A stretch of 64,000 nt of DNA from Turnera subulata (lineage: Eukaryota > Streptophyta > Magnoliopsida > Malpighiales > Passifloraceae): the NCBI GenBank assembly GCA_028386065.3, contig JAKUCV010001420.1:2675-66674 (forward strand), in the 5' to 3' direction. The notes below the pieces were generated by a model. The model ran no database searches and was not told where the DNA came from. It saw only the letters and a program-made list of their open reading frames with translations. The translations under genes were made by a program, and so were the position numbers. This document shows, piece by piece, positions 43,623 through 55,258 of the stretch; positions within the stretch are counted from its first letter, which is position 1; each line of letters starts with the position of its first letter.

Positions 43623-45390
43623 GGAGAGCGACCCATTCTGAACAAGTGCAATTGTATAGGGCTCTTTTGGGAGTGAGATTTCATATTTGGGAAGCAACTC
43701 TTCTTAGACAAGTGTTCAAGGTAGATGTGATGAGGTCAACATGGATGTCGGGCTTGATAGGTGTTCAAAGGTCAAATCAGGTAAGTGTTTGAAGATTAAG
43801 CGTGGGTAAGTGTTTGAAAATCGGTGTAGGTAAGGTTGGATTACATCCTCAGAATCAGGTCTTCGTAGTTCGTTTTGTGGTCCCCTAGATTGATTCAATG
43901 GAAAATATTAAAGTCATGCACAATTTGCCACATATACCCAAAAGATAAGGGAATTAAGGAGGGTCCCATGGTAGTGTCTCTGTTCGATACCCCAGCTTTG
44001 TTCATCCATTTGGCTTTTCAAGTTGGTCCCTCATTGTATGGCTCTTTCTCAGCTTGTCATCTTGGCTCATCGGTTCGGTTCATAAATAAAAATTGGGGCT
44101 TACATCTGTGTCTTTGAAGAAAGCCCAATCAGGTCACCTCGTCTCTCCTTTTCCTACCATGAATACTGGGGCTTACATCTCCTCTTTTAAGAAAGCCCAA
44201 CCAAATCGTCCCATCTCCCCTCTTCTGCCATAGATGCTGGGGCTTGCATCTCCTGTCACGAGAAGGCCCAAAGTCACCTCGGTGTCTCAAGTTGATGCTT
44301 CCTCATTGACTCTGCCTTCTTCTCACCTTTTGCCTCAGGATATCTCCATGGTTCCCAACGTCTTCCCTATCCCCCTTTCTCGTCGCCTTGTGACGTGGCC
44401 ATCATCCCTAATTTCTTCACCATCCCCTTTCGACTAAGGCACTACCCACCCCTGGTGTCCTAAGGGTTCAATTCTAATGATTGAGTTCATGGTCATCAGG
44501 GATCCTAGAATTAAGCCTCGTTTTATTTGAAAATATTTGGAAATGGTGGAAAATATGTTGGGATACATTTGCAAAACACGTTTCTTATCCTTTTAAAAAA
44601 TCTCTTTGAATACTTAGGCCTAAAAGATGGGGATTTAAAAAGTGAGACACCCTAGCTCGAATTTGTGTTTTATCCTTTGAAGAACGTGTAATGCAATGTT
44701 CAATGTATGCAAATGCAATTTCTATAAACAAGGTAGACTGGACATAGAGGACAACTGGGGAGACAACACAAAAAATTTATCACCGGCTTAAACATGCATA
44801 CCTACTTCCCTAGGGTTCCTTTACTAGACTCATTAACCCAAATCACGTAATATAACACCCTACACAGAGTTAGCACTGCGGTCTCGCTAGTTGGTTAGCG
44901 GGCAGGGTCAAGGGGCAACATCCCCTTTGATAGCCATGGATGATCGCCTTCCTTTTCTCCTTTCTCAAACCCCAAGTATGCATAAATTCAGATCCCAAAA
45001 TAACAAGGTATAACACATATGTACAATACACGACAAGAACCACGCAAATGCAAGTACCACTTATTGATTCACAATGCATGGGATGCTCAGGGTATGCAGC
45101 TGGTTGGGGGCCAAAAGGTTGCCGGTAGGGAATAGGTTGACCTATTCACATGTGATAATGGATATCGCGTGAGGTCCGAGGCCAGTTAATCCCTATCATT
45201 GCTAAGCATCGAGAAACGGGTTCATACAAGCCACCATCACTTAAAGAACGTATGTGGTGGACTTGGCTTCCCTCGCCCTCTTACGGTGAAGGCTTCACAT
45301 AAATCATCATGAATGCAGGGCACTTATGATGACAAGTAAAAAGGCACATAAAGCTCGATGAATGCACAAGATCTCTTGAACCCACTACTT

Positions 45391-45409
45391 TCCCAACGGA
45401 GTCGCCAAC
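45391..45409 (-). other. Primer binding site of the Tat/Ogre-like element
   Basis: The minus strand reads GTTGGCGACTCCGTTGGGA directly after the LTR. As recalled, Tat/Ogre elements use a PBS of the form TGGCGACTCCGCTGGGGA; the match here is close. Confidence 0.7.
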
Positions 45410-46971
45410 TGTGAGAACCCGACCCAAAATCACTTGGGCCTCCTCACCTATTCCTTTCACCTTCTTCCTCGGGTCAATCCCATATCATCGGAGTCGCCAC
45501 CAAAGTTTTATTAAGGGCAAAACTTGGGAAAAACTTTCATATGGCTCCTTAGGCAACCGGTCATGGTGAACCAAAGATATGGGATCGGGGGTTCGTCACG
45601 GATGGGAAGGTGTTAGGCACCCATCCGTGTTGGGTCGAAATCTTGTGTAATCAAAGAGCATAAGTGTGCTTTGTGCGTGTGCAAGTGTGGAAAACAAAGA
45701 AAGGGGGGAAGAAAAAGACTTGGCTTGCATCCCGTTATGAAATCAAGACTACCTACGTACCCGAGTGATCGGGGTCAAAGCCACATAGTTCTAAACATGG
45801 CACACAGTGGCCACTTACATCATCAAAAGCATCAGCAATCAATCACCAAGAATTAATCAAAAAGGGATTTAGGATTACCTTATGTAGCCCTCCTCTAGCT
45901 CCTTGCAATGGGTTGAGTTCTACACCCACCTTCCTGCCACTTCTTAGCTCTATGGTTGATCCTCTTCTTGATTTCTCCTTGTTAGACTACTGCTTGATAC
46001 TTCCCACGAAAATCCTCCACAGTTTCTGCCTTAGAAAATATTTCTAAGCTTGGAGAAACAATAAAAGCTTATGGGTGTATGTGAGAAAGATTATGTGTCC
46101 CTTGAAATGTATGTGAGGGGTACTATTTATAGTGTTCTAGGGAGCCTAGGGGCGTGGACCTGCTTAATGGTGAAGATTAAGCCCGAAAATCAGGTCCAAA
46201 ACCACGTGGGATCGAAAAAGAAACAAAATCGGAGATTTTCGGAGATCCTGGGCACCCATGACCGCCATGGCCGGAGGTCATGGCTTGGATGACCGCCATG
46301 ACCGGCAATCATAGCCACAATACCGCCAGGGCTTGGTGGCCATCCCGTGATGACCGTCGCGCCCTCCCGGTTTTGTGCGTTCTTTCCTTTTTTGCTCCTC
46401 AATCCCCCTAATTCAGCTCTGATTTGATCGTACCGCGTAATCAACCCCTAATCTACCCAAAATCACTCAATTACTTGATTAGCACTCCCCTAAATCATTC
46501 CATAATAAAAAAATTACACATTAACACCCAAAATCATACCAAAAACACAAAATCTACTGAAATGATAATTCACTCTGATTTTCCACGAAAATCAAAGCTA
46601 CAATTGATCTGCAAGAAATATGTTATTGGGCTAGACAAACTCTGGAGAATAATTAACTTGGACCCTTAAATCGATTTCTAACCCAAGAATAAATCATCTC
46701 ATTATTATTGGGTAAAAACAAATAAAAGGCCCAAATATATATTTTAATGCAAATAAACCTTATCATATATTTTATCCTAAGGTTAAATCATCTCATTAAT
46801 CCTAGGATTTAAGTGCATAAAGGTTTATGTCATCAAAATACATTAATTCCACTAAGTTAAATTCCTATCATGCCTTCACTCAAAATCAAATCATCTCATT
46901 AACCTTGAGTTTAAGCATGTCTATAGTCTAATTTTAATGAAATGTTCGTGGGTCAAATTTTGGTATTCACA
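45410..46971 (-). repeat. 5' LTR of the Tat/Ogre-like element
   Basis: It aligns over its length with 39333-40913. Differences are scattered and include a roughly 10-bp deletion near 46055 and changes in the GC-rich inverted repeat (46260-46320). Confidence 0.9.
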
Positions 46972-46976
46972 ATATG

Positions 46977-47515
46977 TATGATTAAAGTGTAGTTTGTGGA
47001 AACATGATCATGTTGATGATTGTGACTAAAGTATAGATAATGGAAACACAATCATGCATATGGATATATGATAATATATATATGTATGATTAGGTTGACC
47101 ATTTCTATATATAAACTAATGTTGATACATATATGTGATATATGTAAAAGAAAGTAGTAAATGAGATTAACACACCAAAAATACACTCACTTTATACTTG
47201 AGAAAAACACATCAAACTCTCTAGTCTCTAGCTCTCAGAAATTCTGCAGCTAGCACTACGGTTCGGGAGTGCTCGGGATAGTGATCGTGTGCCTGTTGCT
47301 AGCAGTCATCAACGGTTCGTGTGGATACCGTAGAGGAGTCAGATTTCTGTCCGGTTCTTGCTGATTCGGCTCAATAGTTGAGCCAAAGAACTCGACCAAT
47401 CCAGGTATAAAAATTTTGTTATTCAGTTTACCCCGCTTCACATGGATCCTCCATTAGTTCCGAGTTGTTTCCGTTGCGTGTTGTATCTCCTTGTCGTTGT
47501 ACCCGGTTACTTACA
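46977..47515 (+). repeat. Copia LTR (family B), right portion
   Basis: It continues the LTR of 38327-39332 after the gypsy insertion. The last 300 bp (CACTCACTT...TACTTGAGAAAAACACATC, then the GTTACTTACA end) match 49330-49664 closely. Confidence 0.88.
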
Positions 47516-48126
47516 TAAAGATCTATAGAGATAGATCTAAAAGGATTCTTAGCCTAAGTCAAAGTACATATATTGACAAGGTGCTTAAAAGGTTTAGCAT
47601 GCAAAATTCCAAGAAAGGTTTCTTGCTCTTGTCACATGGCATATCTCTCTCAAAGAATCATTGTCCTAGTAAATCTGAGAAGAGAGAGCAAATGAGTAAG
47701 ATCCCTTATGCGTCAGCAGTAGGATCTACCATGTATGCCATGCTATGTACTCGACCAGTTGTCGTACGCATTAAGTGTCACAAGCAGATATCAATCTGAT
47801 CCCGGTGAAGGTCACTGGACAGCGGTTAAGGACATCCTTAAGTACTTGAGAAGGACTAAGGATGCATTCCTTGTATATGGAAGCGTTGATGAGCTTGTTG
47901 TAAAGGGTTACACAGATGCTAGCTTCCAAACTGACAGGGATGACTTTAGATCGCAGTTAGGATATGTGTTTTGTCTTAGAGGTGATGTGATGTTGTGCAA
48001 AGTTCCTTCTGAGAACAATGTAGCAGATCCTATAACTAAGCCGCTCACACAGCAGAAGCATGATGGTCATGCTAGATCCATTGGTATTAGATACATGGAT
48101 GAATGGCTTTAGTGCAAGTTGGAGAT
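47516..48126 (+). pseudogene. Truncated copia pol between two family B LTRs
   Basis: It starts abruptly in mid-pol (IKIYRDRSKRILSLSQSTYI), directly after an LTR end, with no PBS, gag, protease or integrase. It continues through YASAVGSTMYAMLCTRP and SDPGEGHWTAVKDILKYLRR to VPSENNVADPITKPLTQQKH and a MDEWL-stop. One frameshift lies near 47745. A purine tract precedes the LTR at 48127. Confidence 0.87.
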
Positions 48127-49664
48127 TGTTAGTGTAATGCCCAAAAGCCAATCAGTGGATGATTATGTTATAAACTCATGTATTTTTTTATTAAGGTTTT
48201 ATTTCAATAAATATGTTTATTTATGATAAATGCTTGCACATATTTATAACCTAAGAATATTTTATATTATTAAAATGTGCCTAGTCGATTATTATTATTA
48301 TGGATGGGTTGTAATAATAAATTAAGACTAGCGTATACTGAGAATTATATGAGAAATGAATTCTACATACGGGTACAAGTTATAGAACTTGTGGACTACA
48401 CTCACCCGACATAAGAACACTGCATGGACTCATGTTGTCATTATTGATTCTTATATGTACTATCCTTAGACCTGAGATCATCAAGGTTCCCAACATGTGA
48501 GTCATATATTTCGATATTACTCTTGTCTTTCGTAACTGAGTGGAACTAAGAGTAATCATTGGGTACATGATATAATGTGTAGTGGTTTTTGTATAATCAA
48601 GAAGGAATTCGTCCAACCCGTAAAATGGGAAGAATATCAGTTGGGCCCCTTGATAGAGTTGAACTGTAAATGCATGGCCATGCTCAGATTAAGTGATATG
48701 GGGATATCATTTGTATCTGTTTTACGCAGTTAACTCGAGGATGAAGAAACCTTAGATTAAACATATACGAGAATGACATATTCCTTGTCTCGTGTTTGAT
48801 CTTGATAATGAGACAAAAGGATAATGACATTTTTCCGAGGCATAATGAATCAGTACTGATCTTGTCGCTTGGGTAGCAATGATGTGTTGCTAGACACCGC
48901 TCATTCTTTATAATTGTAAATGAGAGTTTATAATTATTGCCAAATATCACAAGTGCCTACAGGGTCACACACTTAGAGCTGTTGATTCAAGCTAGTGGTT
49001 AGACCATGGTTGGACCATAGTTTGACTAGGTTATTGAGCTAGTGGTTAGACTACGGTTGGACCACGGTTGGACTGGGTCATTTTGGGTTGATTTGGTTCA
49101 CTAATTACCAGAATTATTGAACCAGACTTAATGCCATATGATGTGTAATCCCATATATATGATGATATATATAATTAATACTTATTGGAGCATTATGGCA
49201 TAGTGGAGATATGATTAGAGATAAGGCATAATCATGAGGGTTAATGCATGATGATGTTTGTCATTGTCTCATTAAACTATGCATTACAAGTGAGTATAAA
49301 AGGGTGAAGGTTTGATCAGTTTTTCAGACATAACACACTCGCTTCATACTTGAGAAAAACACATCAAACTATCTAGTCTCTAGCTCTCGGAAATTCTGCA
49401 GCTAGCACTGCGGTTCGGGACTGCTCGGGTTAGTGATCGTGAGGCAGTTGCTAGCGGTCATTGACGGTTCGTGTGGATATCATAGGGGAATCAGATTGTT
49501 GTCTGGTTCGTGCTTATTCGGATCATCAGTTGAGTGAAAGAACTCAACCAAACCAGGTACAAAATTTTGTTATTCGGTTTACCCCATTTCACGTGGATCC
49601 TCCATTAGTTCCTGGTTTTCCGCTGCGCATATTGTCTCTTTGTTTGCATACCCGGTTACTTACA
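48127..49664 (+). repeat. Copia LTR (family B), right copy
   Basis: This complete 1538-bp LTR runs from TGTTAGTGTAATGCCC to GGTTACTTACA. It borders F8 directly: 49665 starts with AGCCCATGGTATGAAG, which is FBA coding sequence on the minus strand. A matching TSD (AGCCC) was not found left of the complex. Confidence 0.88.
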
Positions 49665-50876
49665 AGCCCATGGTATGAAGTTGCACACATATGCCATGCC
49701 ATATCCAGAAGAAGTATATGAAATAAAGGGAACCCACAAAGACTCGTTGCAGTATTCCTTCATTATCCAAACAATATTTGTCTGCCCTTCATGCCATTGA
49801 GAAAAACACACACAGAGATATTCCCCAACAACTCTCAAGCTAGAGGTTCCATGACCGCGAGATATCTGATTTGGATCAGGGCCAGGGACATGGTAAAACT
49901 TCTCCTTGTCCAAATTAAAAGCCACAGCGATGATTTGACCCTTTTCTTCCCAAGATGATTCACAGGTTCTCCAATGAAGTGCTCCTTTCAAGAAGAGACC
50001 CATGCCCCCATATCATAGAGTTTCTTGCAAGTACTCCCAGTCAGGATTTTCCAATGTTTTCCAGGCACCTGTTTTCAGTGAGAAAAACTCAACTTTAGCA
50101 CATTCAGGATCACGATGTGGAGGTGTAGCAGCAAAGACCTTGTAATCATCAGATGCCCAATGATACCCAAAACCATACGTATAATGGTTCTTATGTGGCA
50201 ATTTACTACAGATACCGGTGAGAGGATTGAAGACAATTGTCTCCCACTTGGCGCCACAGTGGTTACTAACATCCAAACAAACTAATCCATTGCATGATCC
50301 CACAAAACAATAAAACCTCAGCGGTCCTGATAACTAAAGTGCCATATAACCTCGATTTTTTGCACCGCCACTATACCCTGATAATACAACAGCAGTAAAA
50401 AGGCCTCGGTAATTTGATGATTTGATACCAAAATTTATGGGAGAGAATTTTGTCATGTCGGGGTAATGTACGAGTTGGCCTTGGTCATCGAATGATATGA
50501 TAGCATAATCTAATGGAGAGAATTCTTTTATATAGGGGTAATAAAGGAGTCTCGGTATGTTGAACTTGATCGTCAGCAATGAGAACAATGACTTGGAGAC
50601 TGACCTGAATCGGTCGATGGATTTGGAGGGTAGAAAATCTAGAATCTCCTCAACAATATCAGGAGGTAAATAACTACTATTTTGTGTTGCCATATTCGTG
50701 GAGATCGCTAGTTGTTCCATAGGCTTTGCATGATCAACAAGTAAGCTATTGTCGGGTGCCCTAGTCCTGTTATGCTTCATCTCCATGGCTATGTCGTCAC
50801 TATTCTCATCTCTCTTTTGTTTTTTTTTTTATGATCTTGACGACGACATAGGCATATTTCCGCTATCAGCCATTGG
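49665..50876 (-). pseudogene. F-box/FBA gene F8, C-terminus cut by the copia complex
   Basis: The start MADSGNMPMSSS at 50876 is followed by a frameshift at a run of T near 50818-50831. From 50786 the F-box (YLPPDIVEEILDFLPSKS) and a duplicated segment (YPYIKEFSPLDYAIISFDDQ, then YPDMTKFSPINFGIKSS) are open. A GAG-to-TAG stop follows MA near 50336. The next block (GSCNGLVCLDV to EYLQETL) ends at TGA for Trp near 50012. The third block ends YVCNFIPWA at the LTR border. The missing C-terminus was not found beyond the complex. It is the sister of F5 and preserves both transposon empty sites. Confidence 0.88.
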
Positions 50877-50969
50877 AGAAGAAGAGACTGATGGTTTTTT
50901 TTTTTCTGCAAAAAAGATCTTGATTTGTGTGTTTGTTGTTTGTTAAAATTTTTTGCATATATATATATG
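50877..50969 (-). promoter_or_regulatory. Truncated leader/promoter of F8
   Basis: It holds the leader region with the run GATTTGTGTGTTTGTTGTTT and a TATATATATA run near 50956-50966. The TATTTATAA-CCGTTTCG block of the other copies is absent because copia gag sequence begins near 50970. Confidence 0.5.
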
Positions 50970-51072
50970 ACTTTTGGAAACATTAATTCTTCAATTGTAG
51001 ACATCCAACGAGACATTGACGAGATAGATAAAGCCGAAGAGATCAGGGTTTTCTCTTCCACAGAACTGAGAG

Positions 51073-51909
51073 TTGCGGAAGTGGAAGATTAAAGTGGGCA
51101 AGGCAATGTTCGCTTTAAAGACAACAGTAGGAAGGGAAATGCTGCAATGCATACAGAAAGCTGAAACTCCGAAAGAAGCTTGGGATACACTTGTCACTCG
51201 GTTCTCTAAAAAGAATGATACGAAGCTTCAACTTTTAGAGAACGAGTTGTTGTCGGTGACACAAGGCAACATGACAATAGCACAATGCTTTCACAAAGTG
51301 AAGTTCTTGTGTCGTGAGATTTCGGAGTTGGATCCAGAAGCATCTATCGGCGATTCCAGGATGAAAAGGATTCTTATCCATGGTTTAGGGCCGAAATTTA
51401 GAAGCTTTATCGCTACTGTACAAGGTTGGCCAACACAGCCATCACTTTTGGAATTTGAGAATTTGTTAGCCAGTCAATAAGACTTAGCTAAGCAAATAGG
51501 AGGAGTCTCGAGAAAGAATGAAGAAGAGGCACTCTATGCAAAGAAGAGTAAGTGGAATTCCAAGCAGCATGAAGGTGGTGGATCCAAGAAGAATGGTGAT
51601 AAAAGTCATCATGGTGAGACGAGCACTCGTGAAGGAGGCTGGAAGAACTATTCCAGTGGAAGGAGGTTCGAAGGAAAGTGTTACAACTGTAACAAGAAAG
51701 GACACATGGTGAAAGACTGTTGGTCTAAGAAGAAAGCCATGGAGAGCAATGCTGCCACATTTGGATATGAAGAAGAATGGGAAGCTGAAGCATTGTTTGT
51801 TGTAGAAAACGAAAATTTTTTGCATTTACGGCAACAATACATAATTAAGTCGAATATAAGAATGACTGGACTGTTGATTCAGGTTGTTCAAATGATGAAG
51901 ATAGTGTAG
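51073..51909 (+). pseudogene. Copia C1 gag with zinc knuckle
   Basis: ORF 51073-51480 encodes the UBN2-type capsid (KAMFALKTTVGREMLQCIQK, TPKEAWDTLVTRFSKKNDTK, QLLENELLSV). A stop at 51478-51480 is followed by more gag in shifted frames. The zinc knuckle [14 protein letters not shown] lies at about 51680-51722, a complete CX2CX4HX4C. The protease start DSGCSND is at 51875-51895. Confidence 0.82.
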
Positions 51910-53887
51910 TGTCTGATGAGGCATCAGTATGGTGGTCCTCAGACAAGCAAGCACTGCCAGAATCAGATAGTTTGAAAGAGATGGTGGAGTCTTCTCAAGT
52001 TCAGCTAAGTATCGGAGAAGCTGAAGTTTTAGAAGATGGTGGAGATGGTGTAGCTGTAACTCAAAGTCCTTGGCGAACAGGTGTGCACCAAAGGCCAAAT
52101 GAAGAAGTTAGGCCGCATGAAGAAGGTGAGCCAAGTGGAGATAATAAGCCGAGTAGAGGAGGTGAGCTGAGTGCAGCTAAGCATGAAGAAGGTGAGCGAA
52201 GTGGAGATAGTGAGTCAAGTGAAGAAGACGAGTTGGTTGCATTTGAACCGCCAGCTCAGCCGAGACGATCAGTAAGACCTAAGAAGCCGAATCCCAAATA
52301 TGCCAATGCTGCTGTTGTAGAAGATGTGAAAGAACTTGAGAGTTTTGAAGAAGCTTCTTTGAGCTCAAGATGGATTAAAGCTATGGAAGAAGAGATTGTA
52401 GCATTGGATCATAACCAGACTTGGGAGCTTGTGCCACTGCCGGGAGGAGTAAAGCCTATTTCTTGTAAATGGGTTTACAAGATAAAGCGTCGCACAGATG
52501 GGTCGATTGAGAGGTACAAGGCTCGTTTGGTAGCTCAAGGATTCTCTCAACAGTGTGGACTAGACAACGATGAAACGTTTAGTCCAGTCGCAAAGCTTAC
52601 AACTGTGCGAGTTCTACTAGCACTTGCAGCTAGTAAGAACTGGAACTTGTGGCATATGGACATGAAGAATGCATTTTTTGCATGGGGAGCTGGATTGGGA
52701 GATCTACATGGATCAACCAAAGGGTTTTGAGAGTCAAGATCATCCCGAGTATGTATGTAAACTCCGGAAGGCTCTCTAAGGACTAAAACAAACACCAAGG
52801 GCCTGGTATGGCAAAAATGATGAGTTTTTAGTCCAGGGTGGTTATGTTGTGACAACTGCAGACTCTAGCTTGTTTGTTAAAGCTAGTGGAGGGAAGTTAG
52901 TTATAGTGCTGGTCTATGTGGATGATTTAATCCTCACAGGAAAAAAATAAAGAGGAAATTCTCCAAACAAAGCAGAATTTGTCAGTATGCTTCCAGATGA
53001 AAGAGCTTGGACAGCTTAGGCACTTTCTTGGTCTTGAAATTGACCGTACACAAGAAAGTATCTTTCATCTTCAGCAGAAATATTGCAAAGATTTGCTGAA
53101 GAAATTTGGAATGCACGATTACAAACCAATATCGACGCCTATGGAGCCGAATGCTAAGTTGTGTGCTCATGAAGGAAAAGATTTGGAAGATGCAACGATG
53201 TATTGTCAGTTGGTGGGTAGTTTGATATATCTGGCTCAAACAAGACCAGACATCTCCTATGCGGTCGGTGTGATAAGCCATTATATGCGAAACCCAAAGA
53301 AGCCTCATTTGGAAGTAGTTAGAAGAATCTTGAGATATGTCAAGGGTACTCTTGACAATGGAATTCTGTACAAGAGAAGTGAAGAGTGTAGATTAGTTGG
53401 CTACTGTGATGCTGACTATGTAGGTGATCTTGACACCCGACGTTCAACTACTGGGTATGTTTTTAAACTTGGGTCTGGAGTAGTTTCTTGGTGCAGTAAA
53501 AGACAAACAACAGTGTCTTTATCCACAACAGAAGCAGAGTATCGAGCTGCAGCAATGGCAGCTTAGGAGAGCACTTGGCTTGTGTAGTTGTTGAAGGATT
53601 TGCATCAGTCAACTGATTATGCAATTCCTTTGTATTGTGATAATCAATCAGCAATACGTTTGGCTGAGAATCCCATGTTTCATGCAAGGACTAAACACGT
53701 GGATGTTCATTATCACTTTATCAGGGAAAAAGTCCTTGAAGAAGAAGTGGAGCTGAGGCAGGTGAAGACTGAAGAACAAGTCGCAGATGTGTTCACAAAA
53801 GGCTTGTGTGGCAACAAGTTTGAACGCTTTTGTCGTCAGCTCCGCATGGTGGAGAGAGCGGAAGTTGGTGTTGAGGGGGAGTGTTAA
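51909..53887 (+). pseudogene. Copia C1 reverse transcriptase and RNase H
   Basis: ORF 51909-52730 carries a Glu/Ser-rich linker with three or more [12 protein letters not shown] repeats, then [40 protein letters not shown] and MKNAFFAWG. An extra base in the AFLHG region shifts the frame. At 52915-52935 the box reads YVDDLIL. ORF 52979-53566 shows [29 protein letters not shown] and RRSTTGYVF, and ends at a stop in MAAQES. ORF 53588-53887 holds the RNase H end ([27 protein letters not shown]). Several breaks make it inactive. Confidence 0.87.
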
Positions 53888-54095
53888 AGATCAACACCAC
53901 TAAATTAAATCTAGGTAGTTATTATCTAGATTTGGTCTTAGGTTGTTATCATTTAAAACGTCTAGATTAGAGTTTAGTTAGCTTTATCTATTATTCAAAA
54001 TTTGAAGGAGATTGTTAGTTTCCTAATTTCTAGGTTAGTTGTTAGTTTTCTGTAGCCTATATAAAGGCCTTGTTTCTAATGGAAAATGCATCCCA
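53882..54095 (+). repeat. Truncated 3' LTR of C1
   Basis: It starts TGTTAAAGATCAACACC after GGGGGAG and matches the first about 210 bp of the full LTR at 58245-58733. It breaks off after GCATCCCAA, where LINE sequence begins. Confidence 0.85.
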
Positions 54096-54321
54096 ATTGA
54101 TTCTGCTTGGATGACCGTAAAAGGGGCTGGGACCTTATTTAATTTACAATCGGCTTGGTTATTGATGATGCAAACCTTTTATTTGGATGAAATTGACAAG
54201 TTTGAAGGTTAAATGTTGGTTGTGACTTGTTTAATGTTAACAATGGCATGCTAACCAAAGATGTACTTGGATATCCCAAGCTGATACCCTAGCTGATTCG
54301 ATTTCTCCTTTATGCCATGTT
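54096..54321 (+). pseudogene. LINE ORF2 fragment, left of the hAT insertion
   Basis: The end reads LADSISPLCHV, the first half of a zf-RVT motif. It continues after the MITE with HLESCGHLLLSCTVTWRIWS once one TSD copy is removed. Earlier positions are degenerate. Confidence 0.65.
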
Positions 54322-54494
54322 CAGTGGCGGACACAGAAAAGAATTCTTGGAGGGGACATAAAGATAAGATGAATTCAAATTTATTTTCTAACTTCTAACT
54401 ACCGTGGATAAGCACAATTTTACACAAAAATATATACTAAAAATAGTTCATAACTGAAATTTTGGGGGGCCATGGCACCCACATGCCCCCACTA
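54322..54494. mobile_element. hAT MITE, 173 bp, with 8-bp TSD
   Basis: The ends are CAGTGGCGG (left) and TAGTGGGGG (right, read inward), an imperfect inverted pair typical of hAT elements. GCCATGTT flanks both sides (54314-54321 and 54495-54502), matching the 8-bp hAT TSD. It is too short for a transposase. Confidence 0.9.
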
Positions 54495-54502
54495 GCCATG
54501 TT

Positions 54503-54992
54503 CACTTAGAATCTTGTGGTCATCTTCTCCTTTCCTGCACTGTCACTTGGCGCATATGGAGTGAGCTATGTTCGGTTGAGCTTAAGGAATAAAGCTAATA
54601 AGCTTTCCATATGGTTTGTACGGGTTGGTTACATCTGCTGAATCGTCTGGTTGGAGGCCGGCAGTTCATTGATATAATAGGGGCTTTTTTAATGTGTTTG
54701 GTGAAATTGGAGGAAAAAAATGTTCGGAAATATTATGTAAAAGAAGTTTTTCTTTTTGAAGAATCGTCTACTTTTTATTTTGCAGGCTTTTCTATTTTGG
54801 ATGCAAGTTTTTATTTTGCAGGCTTGGCTTTCACCATGACAAACCTTATCCTTGGTTGTCCTTATGTCCGGCTAAAATTGATTGTTGGACCTGGCTATCC
54901 CTTCCAAATTTGGTTTTATTAATGGATCTGTTTGCCTCCTTTGCAACTCTTCTTCTCCCGAGTCTCGTGATCATCTCTTTTTACATTGTTCA
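54503..54992 (+). pseudogene. LINE zf-RVT pieces with an F-box flank block between
   Basis: 54503-54570 continues the interrupted zinc motif (ESCGHLLLSC, TWRIWSELC). 54675-54790 is a copy of the F-box 5'-flank block of 21385-21480. 54925-54992 is a further zf-RVT piece (CLLCNSSSPESRD, LFLHCS) equal to 7430-7492, and it ends at the copia TSD GTTCA. Confidence 0.65.
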
Positions 54993-55225
54993 TGTTAAAG
55001 ATCAACACCACTAAATTAAATCTAGGTTGTTATTATCTAGATTTGGTCTTAGGTTGTTATCATTTAAATTATATAGATTAGATATTAGTTACCTTTATCT
55101 ATTTTTCAAAGTTTGAAGGAGACTGTTAGTTTCCTAATTTCTAGGTTGGTTGTTAATTTTGTAGCCTATATAAAGGCCCTACTTTCTAATGGAAAAGCAT
55201 CCCAAGCATTAGAGCTTTCTAGCAT
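54993..55225 (+). repeat. Truncated 5' LTR of C2
   Basis: TGTTAAAGATCAACACC to TTTCTAGCATT matches the left half of the LTR at 58245. The right half (R and U5 parts) is deleted together with the 5' interior. Confidence 0.87.
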
Positions 55226-55258
55226 TCTACTGTTTCACCTCATTATGGTGATGTTGAA

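Larger units (their letters stand above)
40914..45409 (-). other. Interior of the Tat/Ogre-like element, no intact ORF
   Basis: The longest minus-strand candidate (42551-42790) reads MLDHIALAIPEPLGFSKKGI and further GLIEQSIYQNLF; it is of unknown identity and could be a gag-like remnant. Many short near-repeats of GGGGTAGCATGCCCC type (41840-41945) and GTGTCCCTAATAT/TGCGAGTGCTTTCTAC units (42200-42460) suggest an expanded non-coding domain. Confidence 0.5.
39333..46971 (-). mobile_element. Non-autonomous Ty3/gypsy element, Tat/Ogre-like
   Basis: Two LTRs (39333-40913, 1581 bp; 45410-46971, 1562 bp) surround 4.5 kb. On the minus strand, a PBS GTTGGCGACTCCGTTGGGA adjoins the right LTR and a purine tract AACGAGGGGCATC adjoins the left one, which sets the orientation. 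That PBS type is known from the Tat/Ogre group. No protease, reverse transcriptase, integrase or clear gag was recognised, so it is non-autonomous or gutted. Flanking 5 bp are ATACG (39328-39332) and ATATG (46972-46976), a TSD with one CpG-type transition. Confidence 0.87.
50970..54095 (+). mobile_element. Copia relic C1: gag, RT and RNase H without integrase
   Basis: No 5' LTR is present; the element starts inside gag. It runs through capsid, zinc knuckle and the protease start (TVDSGCSND), then jumps straight to the linker between integrase and reverse transcriptase ([14 protein letters not shown]), so most of protease and all of integrase are deleted. Reverse transcriptase and RNase H follow, then a truncated 3' LTR from 53882. 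It belongs to the same family as C2. Confidence 0.87.

Noticed and set aside
43517..43711. Lys-rich ORF on the minus strand
   Set aside because: It is the translation of a polypyrimidine tract; low complexity only.
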